Below are positions 24,326 through 34,100 of a stretch of DNA of 64,000 bases, piece by piece. Under the pieces are notes generated by a model. It ran no database searches. It was not told the origin of the DNA and saw only the letters and a list, made by a program, of their open reading frames with translations. The stretch is taken from positions 36,941,618 through 37,005,617 of the forward strand of contig OX381707.1 in assembly GCA_947462335.1 (NCBI GenBank). The letters are read 5' to 3'. The stretch comes from Harmothoe impar (lineage: Eukaryota; Annelida; Polychaeta; Phyllodocida; Polynoidae). The position numbers were made by a program, and so were the translations under genes. The stretch's first letter is position 1; the number at the start of each line of letters is the position of its first letter.

Positions 24326-24471
24326 GCTAACAAAAAAACGTTATTTTACGTCAAAATAACGTTGTAAAATTTCATATAACGTTATGCCATAGTAAGGAGC
24401 CTTAGAGAAATGTTATTTAACGTTATATAACGTCATAAAATGTTGTGTAACGTTTTTTGTTTACTGGGTTC
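24326..24471. mobile_element. 146-bp MITE inserted in the CCTG array
   Basis: The palindromic block starts CAGCTAACAAAAAAACGTTA and ends AACGTTTTTTGTTTACTGGG, with several internal TAACGTTAT words. CCTG-type repeat continues on both sides, so the MITE inserted into the existing microsatellite. There is no coding content. Confidence 0.65.
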
Positions 24472-24545
24472 ATGTATCCCTGCCTTCCTGCCTTCCCGTC
24501 TCCTTGCCTACCTGGCTCCCTACCTTCCTGTCTGTTGTCTTGCTT

Positions 24546-25190
24546 CTCCTACAGTTACTGATCTTACACCTCTGTAGAAAAGAATAAAGATAAATAGGCA
24601 GGAAGAGAATGTTTGAATAATTCAGGAATTTACACGGGAAAAGCCCAACGCTCAGGTTTCCCCCAGTCCAGGTAGATGTTTACATAGCTCTCTGACCTCA
24701 ATACTCGGTCATATACAGAGGAGAGTCAGGCTTGGCTTAACATCACAGTCACGACCTATGACACAATGAAAGGGGAGGGGAGGGGGGGGGCACTCCAGGC
24801 AAAGGAGAGATATACAGTAGTGAAGTAAGTTATTTCGTTGCCTCTATTGAAGTTGACCGTTGTTAGATTTTGAGTATTCTAAATGGTATTCTTGGGCATT
24901 CAGATTTGTGGTTTGAACGTTTCTCATTGGACGTGTGAGTAGTTTGAGGGGAGGTTTCCTTCATATTGCAGAGTGGTTTTTCAGTTGAGTTTTTAATGAT
25001 TTTGTATGGATGTTTGGGTTTTTTGTACAAAAGTGTTTTTTTTTCTTGACTGCTCTGTAATCATATCTGAAACACATCATGTGACCTCAGTCAGAAAAAG
25101 ATATGGTACCTGTTTCCACAGATATGGTGTTCATTCCAATGTTGCTGCTCTTTTGTTGAGTACCCCCCCCTTGCTACTTACTCCACCACA
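24546..25190. other. Upstream region of gene B
   Basis: Contains a GGGGAGGGGAGGGGGGGGCA G-run at 24771-24790, an AATAAA at 24583, and a C run at 25163-25170 just before the TATA-like box, which parallels the C-rich tract upstream of gene A. No gene was seen. Confidence 0.4.
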
Positions 25191-25193
25191 GTT

Positions 25194-25200
25194 GTATATA
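25194..25200 (+). promoter_or_regulatory. TATA-like box of gene B
   Basis: TGTATATA 92 bp before the gene B ATG, the same word and spacing as at gene A (7594-7600). A CTATACAGTTACATA-like leader follows in both genes. Confidence 0.45.
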
Positions 25201-25291
25201 GTAGTACATGTACACACACTATACAGTTACATACCGCCACACGGTACTCCAGGTGTTTGGTCCCTACTCACTGGTACACCTACCTTATAGC

Positions 25292-25376
25292 ATGGATATA
25301 CCCACAACAAATACAGCCTTGTGTCTGATGATATTGGCCATTATTGTGACTGCTACATTGAGTCCTGTGTCAGCTG
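25292..25376 (+). CDS. Gene B exon 1: signal peptide
   Basis: ATG followed by a hydrophobic core and a LSPVSA end; donor GTAAGT, phase 1. Same length as gene A exon 1 with most residues shared. Confidence 0.85.
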
Positions 25377-28280
25377 GTAAGTCTGTTCTTGTCTAGTAAT
25401 TCCTTCATTCATAATACATGATATGGTATAAAAGTAGTTAAATCACACCTGGTGCTATAACCATAAATCCTCATATGAATATACATGGGAAAACCAACAC
25501 CCTTCCCAATTCCTGCATGTCCACTAACAGTAAAGGGAGAATATCAACCGAGATATTTGATATATAATAATACATGTATCCCAATAGTAGGAACATATAA
25601 CACAACTGCCACACAACTGTATAGGTAATTGCTACCCTCTGTAATTTACAGTGTAAATCCCCAACACCCTGATAAAAGCCCAGAAGACCGGTTCTTAGTC
25701 CTCCTCCTACTCTCTCTATGTAGCACCGGGGTCTAGTTCATAACATTTGAGGATAGTATTGGGATTTCGCTGACCATCTAGATGGTTATTATTTCTTGGG
25801 TGTGCCACCAAACATTTCCATGCAGGGTATAATAGGCACCACTAATATCAAAGGTTAAGCAACTGACCCTCCCAGTCCATTTTATTAATAGTAAATACTT
25901 ATATAACAATATTTTCTACGTCATTTGGGGGCTCCTTTCCCTATATGAATTAGACCCCTTGATTAAAATATATCCATCTGTATCTCGCCCCCCCCCCCCA
26001 CCTAGCTCTCTTCATATCCCCCCTATCTCTATATTTCCGGTTCTCTTTTTGTCTCTCCCCCTTTATCCCTCTTTTTGCCAATGTTAAGGACAATGACTAC
26101 AGGTAACCCAAAAGTAAATGGACAAACAATTTTCTTTAAACTCAAATTATTTTGTTCTTTATATCATTATGCAATCAAAATATGAAATGAAAAGTTGGGG
26201 TCCTAGTGCTAGTTTCTACATGATTGGCCATGCAAGATGGATGTCTCTATCATTGAATTGTCTACAATCTTTTAAAAATACCAGAATCCTCTCAATGTGA
26301 TATTAGCTGTATTTCACAAAACGGCCACTAGGTGCCTGTTGCTATCGTCCTTAATGGATGTCATATTGTTCATGTTTTTTTCAGACTCCTGTCCTGACCT
26401 CCGGAAGGGACAGGGGGCAGCTCTTTCCAACACCTTTGGGTGTACAGATACAGTGTGTGACGAAGGCTATCTTGGGTACCATGTCATACTGCATGGCAAC
26501 CAGAAAAGACCAAGGGAACAAAGGGTACAAGTAATGGTCTCTGGCTGATGAATACGAGAAATACCAATTACTGAAAACCAATAATTTAACAACAAAACTT
26601 TGGGATTGAACAAAGCAATTTAAAATGATTGAAGATGTTCTGTTGTTGAACTACCGAGTTGATTTACCAGTTAATCTCATTGATTAGAGCCACAGTTTCC
26701 ATGTCAAATGATACTGACAATTGTCAAACAGAGGATCACTTATGAAATTTGTTGATAACTGTATGTTTCTGCATAGTTAAATCATTGTGTCTATTCAGGA
26801 CAACTCACCACATACTTTTATGAAATAAAACGGAACAAAGGATTATTCTTCAAATGTTATTATAGCTTTGGTTCATGTCACTAAGTCATGCTGACTCTCC
26901 GGCCAAGCTGATAAATAAATCTATAAAGATTAATGATGATTAACACTGGTATTTCTTCATTCTGCAGGTTGAAGTGAATGTACAGTCAGGGTGTGACAAA
27001 AAAGATACCAAGTATGTCCTAGTTCTCATGTCACGATTTCCTGTAACCTGGGTTTTCAATGGCTTCATACCCCGGGTTGTGTATGTGAGTATTCTACCTT
27101 TTGTTCCAGTACAATAGATGTAAAGAAACTGAACATATTTTGAGTACAAATGGTTATTTAATAATATCAATAGCTCAGCCCACTAATAACATTCTTAAGG
27201 CATTACACTTTTGCCGGAAGTAACTACCATGCACTTTCAGGAAAAGATACAATGATTGTGCTCCATAGATATTCATTTCCACTGACATCAGAAGTGCTTA
27301 ACTATTCCTTCTTCACTTACATTTTAGTTGGTTGGAGAGGGGGAATTGTCAGAGACTACAGCTCAGCTAGAATTGGACCAATATGACATAGAAGTGGATG
27401 ATCACTATTTTGACTACTTAGGTAGTAAATTTTATTTAGCGAGTGGAGATAGTGTGAGAGAATTGATAACCTCATTGCGAGAAAACAGTGGTGATCATCG
27501 CCAGCCATTCAACCAAATACCGGCTTCAATTAACTATGCATGGAGGCCCACCTCATGGACACTAACTGTGGGAAAAGACTGCTGTCCTATAACTCCAACA
27601 CCATACATGTCTACTACTACACACTGGTTAAAGACATCAACTACTACTACTACTACCGCTAGAACTGTTGACACTTCAACTGAATTGACAGGTGAGTTTT
27701 TATTGTACATTTGTATGACCTGTTCTCAATTGCAACATGTGTACATTTTGTTAATCAAGATTGATCATACTATGGTAAGCAACCATAAATGTGTATAGGG
27801 CCAGGTGCTAATCCACAGCTCACTTTGAGACTTATGGTCCAGGTTTGGCAGATGCCTATTGTAGTGCTCTCATGCTACAACATATGGCAGTTCATACTTC
27901 ATGTCAGTTCATACTTCATTTAGAACTACTTTACCAGCACAAATCTTTATGATATAAGCTAAAATCTGCAATGAAAATGACACAAGCTACGCTCTCACTG
28001 TGCCTCTTTTACCTTTGTCATTAACATTCCCCAGCCATCGGATCAGTATTTTAATTTTTCAGTGTCTAATTTAGTTTGACCCCCTACTAACATTTCAGCT
28101 ACAGTCATAATCTGTTAAAGTTGTTAAATACTGTAAATCTGATTGGACGAACATTTGAATAATTTTTCAGTCGCTGGAGCGGTATCAGCCCAGAGGGTAG
28201 CGGGTATTGCAGCAGGTATCGGGACCATCCTGTTTGTTGTCATCCCACAGGGGGATCTCCACAGCATGAACCCCCTGTAG
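25292..28280 (+). CDS. Gene B: paralogue of A with deleted membrane/tail segment
   Basis: Exons 25292-25376, 26385-26530, 26968-27084, 27328-27691 and 28171-28280 with intron phases 1,0,0,1 give 273 residues. Parts: signal peptide (1-28); ectodomain with conserved Cys in SC, FGC, VC, GC and CC; Thr-rich stalk (about 205-237); and the start of a membrane segment that breaks off after ILFVVI. Compared with A, about 180 bases covering the second half of the helix, CCCC and early tail are missing and the frame shifts to a TAG at 28278-28280. The former tail (PPPPYEIG.., PPSY) remains open in another frame to 28405. An acceptor-like ATCCCACAG ending at 28250 would splice in phase and give a 288-residue protein with tail but no helix. 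Product localisation is therefore uncertain: secreted, or non-functional. Confidence 0.7.
26385..26530 (+). CDS. Gene B exon 2: first half of Cys-containing ectodomain
   Basis: Acceptor TTTTTTCAG; translation begins SCPDLRKGQGAAL, then FGC, VC, EGYLGYH and ILHGN, parallel to gene A exon 2. Two phase-0 donors are possible: GTAATG after 26530 (chosen) and GTACAA after 26524. A longer frame over the same bases on the minus strand is a shadow. Confidence 0.8.
26968..27084 (+). CDS. Gene B exon 3: ectodomain, LVLMS..PVTW motif
   Basis: Thirty-nine codons, phase 0-0, acceptor TTCTGCAG, donor GTGAGT. Contains VEVNVQSGC and LVLMSRFPVTWVFNG, aligned without gaps to gene A exon 3. Exact exon-length conservation supports an active coding past for both copies. 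Confidence 0.85.
27328..27691 (+). CDS. Gene B exon 4: ectodomain end and Thr-rich stalk
   Basis: Acceptor CATTTTAG, then VGEGELSETT, an acidic middle, IPASINYAWRPTSWTLTVG, CC, and a Thr-rich stalk ending ..TSTELT at donor GTGAGT (phase 1). This carries the intact Trp codon that is TGA in gene A. The stalk is a plausible O-glycosylated spacer. Confidence 0.85.
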
Positions 28281-28405
28281 GACATCCAGAACCACCCCCA
28301 CCTTATGAAATTGGTCACCCTATTCAGCCTCCTTCTTATAGTCAAGTCAGAAGGGAGGTTAACCATCCTCGTGTGGAACTTTCTGCACCTACACTGCATT
28401 TATAG
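28171..28405 (+). CDS. Gene B exon 5: deleted membrane exon and alternative tail
   Basis: From the TTTTTCAG acceptor the frame encodes AGIAAGIGTILFVV and then runs into unrelated codons and TAG at 28278-28280. From an internal acceptor-like site (AG at 28249-28250) the second frame encodes GSPQHEPPVGHPEPPPPYEI, then PPSYSQVRR, matching the end of gene A's tail, to TAG at 28403-28405. The remaining helix-coding bases are pyrimidine-rich enough to act as the tract of that acceptor. Which form is used cannot be told from sequence. Confidence 0.6.
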
Positions 28406-29870
28406 TCATATTTTAACATTAATGAAGTTGAAGTTAAAAATTCTTTTATTTATCCTAACTGTTACATATAAGCCGAGGGCATGTATTGCTAATATCCAGC
28501 TAGTATATTGCTAAAAATATATATCGAGCATTGGTATATTACATGACTTGTCCTTATGGCTTTATAATAACAATTAATTACATATAAGTAATAATGTTTA
28601 AAAGGAAGTGCTTACAGTCATGACACAGTGATCAATAATCTATGATGTATCATGCCAAAATTATGGGGACGATAAACTCGACCTGTATTTATGTAGTTTG
28701 TTATCACCTTTTTACTCTCTATATAAGTACTACCTTGGTGCCTCTCTTAAAACAACATTATATTACCACGCTTGCTATATACCAATCCAACACTAAACAA
28801 AAAGCACTTATTTATTAGCACCCTTTGTAAATAACCTACGAAACATTGTTGAGGTACCAAATAAAGTGATCTGTATTTACATACTATCAACATATGTGTC
28901 TTCACATTATACTCTTATAATGGTGGCTGGGGGATTTTTTTTAATGATCCAGACACTCCTATATACTCCTATATATATGTATAGAAAGCCTCAACATCTA
29001 ATGCATGTAATAATTGCTATAATTCAGCTAGCATCGTTCCGTCTATATCCCTATGGCAGAGGTGCCATCTGGTGCTATTTATATGGTGTTAATGCTCAAG
29101 ATTAGGGGGGGGGCAACACTAACAAAATATTCAACACTGACATAATAAAGAAAAGTTGGCCTTGATACATTCTAAAGCATTTCATTATCTTCTCTGTGTG
29201 ATTATGTTATGATTAGATGAAGTCTGGTTAGATTCTGAGCATTGCATTGGAAGTTATGATACTGTGCTATACGAAGTTCTGGAGGGTGTTAAGGGATTCT
29301 AAAAAGTATGTCTTGGTCAAAACAGACCGAAACTATATTGATTTTGCAGAATTCTAGGGCTATCATCAGGGCCAGCAGATCTGTTAAAGCTGTGTCTCAC
29401 GAAGTCAGGAAAATGTCATAGTCGTTGACATCTTTGACTGGGTGCCATCTTTGACCAGCTTGAAAGAATACATTTTATTCAGGGCAGAAGCTATAAATGG
29501 CCCATTAATAACTAACTTGAAGTGTTCTAGCATCCATTAACCTTTTAATGCCATTCATATCTTCATCTGCCCTAAATACAACGTTTTCTATCAGCTTGGT
29601 TAAAGATGGCTCGCAGTCTAAGATGGCCCCCAGTCAATGCAAAGACTATCACAATGGCACAATCTCATGAGGCACAGCCTAAAAAGATTATATCACCATC
29701 TAGCAGAGGTTACTATACACAACCAGTAGCACACAACCTGTTTCTCATGATATCTCAGATGTCTTTGGGAGATTATATGAATTCTGTAGGGGCCGGATTC
29801 CCCGTGCCTTGGTGGTAAACCCGCAAGGGGGTATCACCCGGGCAATCCTGCTCCCCTCTGTACCATACCA
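28406..29870. other. Intergenic B-C, no gene seen
   Basis: Two AATAAA signals (28860-28865 and 29144-29149) could serve gene B. A TTGACATCTTTGACTGGGTGCC block near 29425-29455 relates to the CTTTGACCGG repeats elsewhere. No conserved frame. Confidence 0.4.
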
Positions 29871-29874
29871 ATCC

Positions 29875-29940
29875 AGTAACGTGAGATACAGTCTATCTGA
29901 TAGGATCAGTAACGTGAGATACAGTCTATCTGATAGGACA
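29875..29940 (+). repeat. Two tandem copies of a 33-bp unit
   Basis: AGTAACGTGAGATACAGTCT plus CTGATAGGAT-type sequence occurs twice with a 33-bp period directly upstream of the tRNA-like sequence. It may be the leader of a tRNA-derived SINE. Confidence 0.8.
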
Positions 29941-29941
29941 A

Positions 29942-30013
29942 GGGGATGTAGCTCAGTGGTAGAGCAATCGCTTGGCAAGCGGAAGGCCCCGGGTTCGACT
30001 CCCAGTGTATCCA
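29942..30013 (+). tRNA. tRNA-like sequence, anticodon position GGC (Ala-like), decayed
   Basis: Seventy-two bases fold as a cloverleaf. The D arm GCTC/GAGC is perfect, A box TAGCTCAGTGG, anticodon loop TTGGCAA giving GGC, T loop TTCGACT with B box GGTTCGACTCC. The acceptor stem has one mismatch and several G-T pairs, the anticodon stem an A-A pair, and the T stem a C-A pair. Ala decoding with GGC is not normally used in eukaryotes, which read these codons with AGC. So this is more likely a tRNA pseudogene or SINE head than a working tRNA. An alternative origin is tRNA-Gly, whose anticodon region looks similar. Confidence 0.5.
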
Positions 30014-31113
30014 AAAACGTCATTTTCGGAGAAACTGTGTCCCTCACAATTCATTGAAATTGTAGTGATGGAAAAGTACACCATTAAACTATGTCCTTCT
30101 GGAATCAGCCCTTTGCCAGCCTGCATTAATTTCTAGCCAGCTAAAGGTCCACTAGGTTTTATTCTATAAAAGCACAGATCTTACCTGGCGCGGGTTAGAA
30201 GATGGCACCACCTGTTCGATGGCTACTATATAAGGCAACTGGCGAGTGGTCACTGGCAGTTACTGTCTGGGTTTTCCTGGGACACATGCTCACTGAGTAG
30301 GCTCTGCCACTTGCATACCCACAGAACTTCCCTACCAGATACTGGTTCAGGGTATACAAGACATATTCAAGATCTATTGCAAGACCTGCTTAAGTCTGTT
30401 CAAGATAGGCTTTGTGTGGCCGTGATCATTTGTGCTCGACTGTGCTCTCTGAGTGAATAAAGACCACCTTCTCTAAAGCATTAGCTTTGTGTGCATTCTT
30501 GGGTTTAATGTTAAATGAAATCTATACAAATCTGAATTACTACAATATTATATAAGCCGGAATTCAGTTGGATAGTCCCTAGCATAAAGGGTCACAGACC
30601 ATTTAATTCTTACACAGTCAAACATAAGTAATGCATTCGATGTAATAAGCTCTGATTACGTCGAATACGGTATTCCATTTCAAGAAAATAAGTTAAATTA
30701 AGTAGCCTGGGGGACAAATGACTTGTTTTAAGAAAATGATTTACTTAAGATTTTCTTAAAATGAGTAATTTGTCAATAAGACAAGATGATTTATGTTATT
30801 TTCTTGGAATGACGAGTGCTTTGTTGGCTGTGTAGATAATGCCTTACTGTCATATCAATTATGTGAAGTGATACTGTACAGTTGTGCTTTGAGGGATGGG
30901 GGGAGGGGGGAGGGGAATGACTCAACCAAACTGCACAAGGTAAAATGAACTTACTATAAATAAAATAGTGAAAAGTTAGATAAAAAAGTGGTGACCCACA
31001 AGATTGTCTTTACTGTGTTAAGTAGAGTGTAAAGTAACATGTGCAGCCAAGGAAAGAGGTGTCATGCCACAACAATATACACTTCCTGATTTCTCTATGT
31101 CCACATTTACAAG
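30014..31113. other. Upstream region of gene C
   Basis: No gene. An AATAAA at 30456 and a short inverted block GATTTACTTAAGATTTTCTT around 30740-30760 are the only notable items. The sequence just before gene C has no TATA word like that of A and B. Confidence 0.35.
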
Positions 31114-31186
31114 ATGGATAGCTGTACCACAAAGACACCCCTCAGGCTGACATTGTTACTCCTCATCCTGACTGCTATGTCACCTG
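31114..31186 (+). CDS. Gene C exon 1: signal peptide
   Basis: Twenty-four codons plus one base: MDSCTTKT followed by a Leu-rich core; donor GTAAGT, phase 1. The M-D-x-x-T-T-x-T pattern parallels the signal exons of A and B, which supports this start. Confidence 0.8.
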
Positions 31187-34100
31187 GTAAGTATGTTTCG
31201 GTTCTTGTAGTCCCTGTTAATACATAGCTGCACGCTAAAGTGACTGAGTCAGTGTTTTCTTTCAGGAGGGGTGCCTGTCCCGCACTGCGCGGGAAATTTC
31301 ATCAATATCGCAAACCTCAAACAGACCTTGCAAATTATCCTCAGAACCAATTTTCTACTAACAGGTATCCTTCTCTAATGAGAGGTGACTGGGGGTCTCT
31401 ACTCTCTTTCTTGGCAGGGTTCGCGCTAGCCGCTCGCCAGATCGCCACTGGCGAATTAAATGTCAATCTGGCGATCCCATCTCATATGGAATTCGCCAGA
31501 CTGGCGAATTCCCTCAGCAGAATGCCATTGTCATTAAAGGGAATATCTTGTATAAAATATCGTTGGAAAGCTAAGATCAAGATAGAAACAGCTGTATATA
31601 TTACTTCTAAATATATTGAGAACCTGACATTTGCCGATTTTCTATACCAAAATAGTAAAAGTACCAGCAATATTACTAGTGTGTTCCCATGGTCAATTCG
31701 ACCTCTCTGACCTAACTGATACCCATCAATGTGATAGACATTCAAACCCTGTAATGCAGGTTTGGTATTTTGAATAGATTTCCTCTATTCAGATGGGAAG
31801 AAATCTAAAGCTAATGAGATCAAAAGTAGCTAAGAGGAAGGGTATAGGGGGTGAAGATGAGGGCCCCCCATGTCGCATGTCTATTTTAAGAAATGACCAT
31901 ATTGCATGTCCATGTCGCTTAATAATCCCCATGCCCCATGTCGATTTTAAGAATTGCTCATGTCCCCTGTCACTATCACAAGCAGGGAGGGCCTTACATC
32001 TTAAATCCTGTCAAATCACTCAGCCAAATGAATGTTACTCAGGCAAAATGCTCCAGAATATATCATTTGAACTTATCCCTAAGCCCCATACTAAACAAAC
32101 ATCACATTCTTTGTGACACTATGGTATCCCTTTAACATAGTGATGCACTCAATATCCCCTTAGGCCGTTTTAATCTGATAATTTGGATTACAAGATCGAA
32201 CGTGTGATTTACATCACAAATGACTCACGGTTAGGGTGATTTAGTGATTGAATTGATTGACTGAAAGTTTGAAGCTTAAAATCATTTCTTGAACAATGAA
32301 TTATTTGTCAATTATGAGAGCAGAAACTTATTCCTGCTTCAAAACTACCCCACATACCCCAACCCCACATACCTCAACCCATTCTCATTTTTTGGGCCAC
32401 ATTTCGGAGGGCAGCAGATCTGTAGTCCATTACTGAGACTACGCTGTGCATGCTTCCTTATAAAAGTCAACATCCTGAATTGATAAGAGGGATCATTTCA
32501 ATCTAGCGAATTCATTTCCAATCTGGCTAATCATTTATGGCCCAAATTCGCCAGACTGGCTAACTCATAGAATGTCCTAGCGTTTATAGGGCCTAGGCCT
32601 TCACCCCAACTCTTTGTGGGTGCCTTGTTTTTTGTTTATGTTTTGGGTCATGTCCTTATCCTTGTTATGTGTCACTCAATGCATTGTCTCACCCTAAAAC
32701 GGGACCTTCAGATTCAAATGGGGCTTTCCTTAAGGAAGTCCAACACATGAAGTGTTGCCAAGTCATTGGCACAAGTTCTAAATTCTACAGTACCAATATC
32801 TAGGCTTCTTCCCTTCCTCCCTTTCTGTCACTCCAGTTCCAGCCAGAGTCTCCTAGTTTGTTGGACAGGTTTTCCTTATTTTGGCACAACCTATAGAAGG
32901 CGCTGTGTGCCTGTCCTCTGCTACGTGGGGGGCGTCTAGATTTTCCCGAGATTCACTCTATAAGATTAAAAAAAAACATGTTCTTTCCAAAAATGCTGAG
33001 ATAGTATGTGGGTCCCAGGTAGCAAAACATCCACATAAAATAGTATTGCAAAGTGCCTAAATTTCTATATGCTTTGCTCAGAGTATAGGCCTTAATATTC
33101 TCTATCTAGAAAATGTATTTTGAACATAATGTCTCTTGAATATTTTAAAGGTTACCTGGTGGACAGACTGTTGTGTTAGTAAGTTGTACATCATAAAAAA
33201 ACATTTCCTACTTTTTGATCAAATAATATATATATGATCATTAACTGGTGCTACAATAACAGACTGAAAATCTTGAAGCTGAGACTTGTCACTTAAGATA
33301 TGCTTAAAGTGTTTATTTAAGTATATTTAATTACTTTTATGCAAATATTATTCAGCATTAGGTCGCATAGATTCCCGACCTTCGGATATACATGTGACTC
33401 CCACATCAGTGACTATGGAGTTCCGAACCTCCTCCCCTCGAGCCGATGAGTACCGTGTGGAGTATGCGGTGAGTCATTACATCCAAGGTGTGACTGTACC
33501 AGACACCAATAAGGACCGATACACAGTCACCCAGGACCAGCTCACACCAGCTACTCTCTACAGACTGCGGGTTGTTCCCTATGCAGGGGGCAGGCGTGGT
33601 CGGGCCTCGGATCCTCTTTTCATAAGCACATTAAGTAAGTATGTTTTTTTTGTTTTTTTTTGGATGTGTTTATTAAGACGATCCGATTTGACCTTAAGGA
33701 CGCACCCCACCCTATTAAAGGTGTGCCCATGATTATGTATTATTTGGGCTTAAATGTATTGGAGATACGTGTATTGCACATTGGTTTGACCGTATTTAAT
33801 GCCTTCATCAAATCATTTCAGTTTTTTCTGAATTTTATTGCTGTGGAATGTGAATGGAACAAAAACGTCCTTTTTTAGCTTCCTCTGGTTTCAATAGCAT
33901 TATGGGATAGAAATGCTGTATATTTATTGAATGTAATGAGTGGGAACTGATCTTAGAGTGATTTCTGAGGACCCTTTTCTTTCTTTTATTGATATTCCTA
34001 TTATTAAGGTCTGCAGAGCTGTTCAAAGTTGCATAGTTACCAAAAAATGTAAAATTTCACCAAAAAATGTGAAATTTCACTGAAAAATGGCGAAAATCTC

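Noticed and set aside
23575..24367. Very long overlapping open frames (up to 251 codons) on both strands
   Set aside because: They are translations of the CCTG/CCTC microsatellite, low-complexity in every frame, without splice or promoter signals.
31240..31710. Plus-strand open frame of 156 codons in gene C intron 1
   Set aside because: It crosses a CTGGCGA repeat and has no domain, no paralogue in D and no splice-site logic. Chance or repeat-derived.
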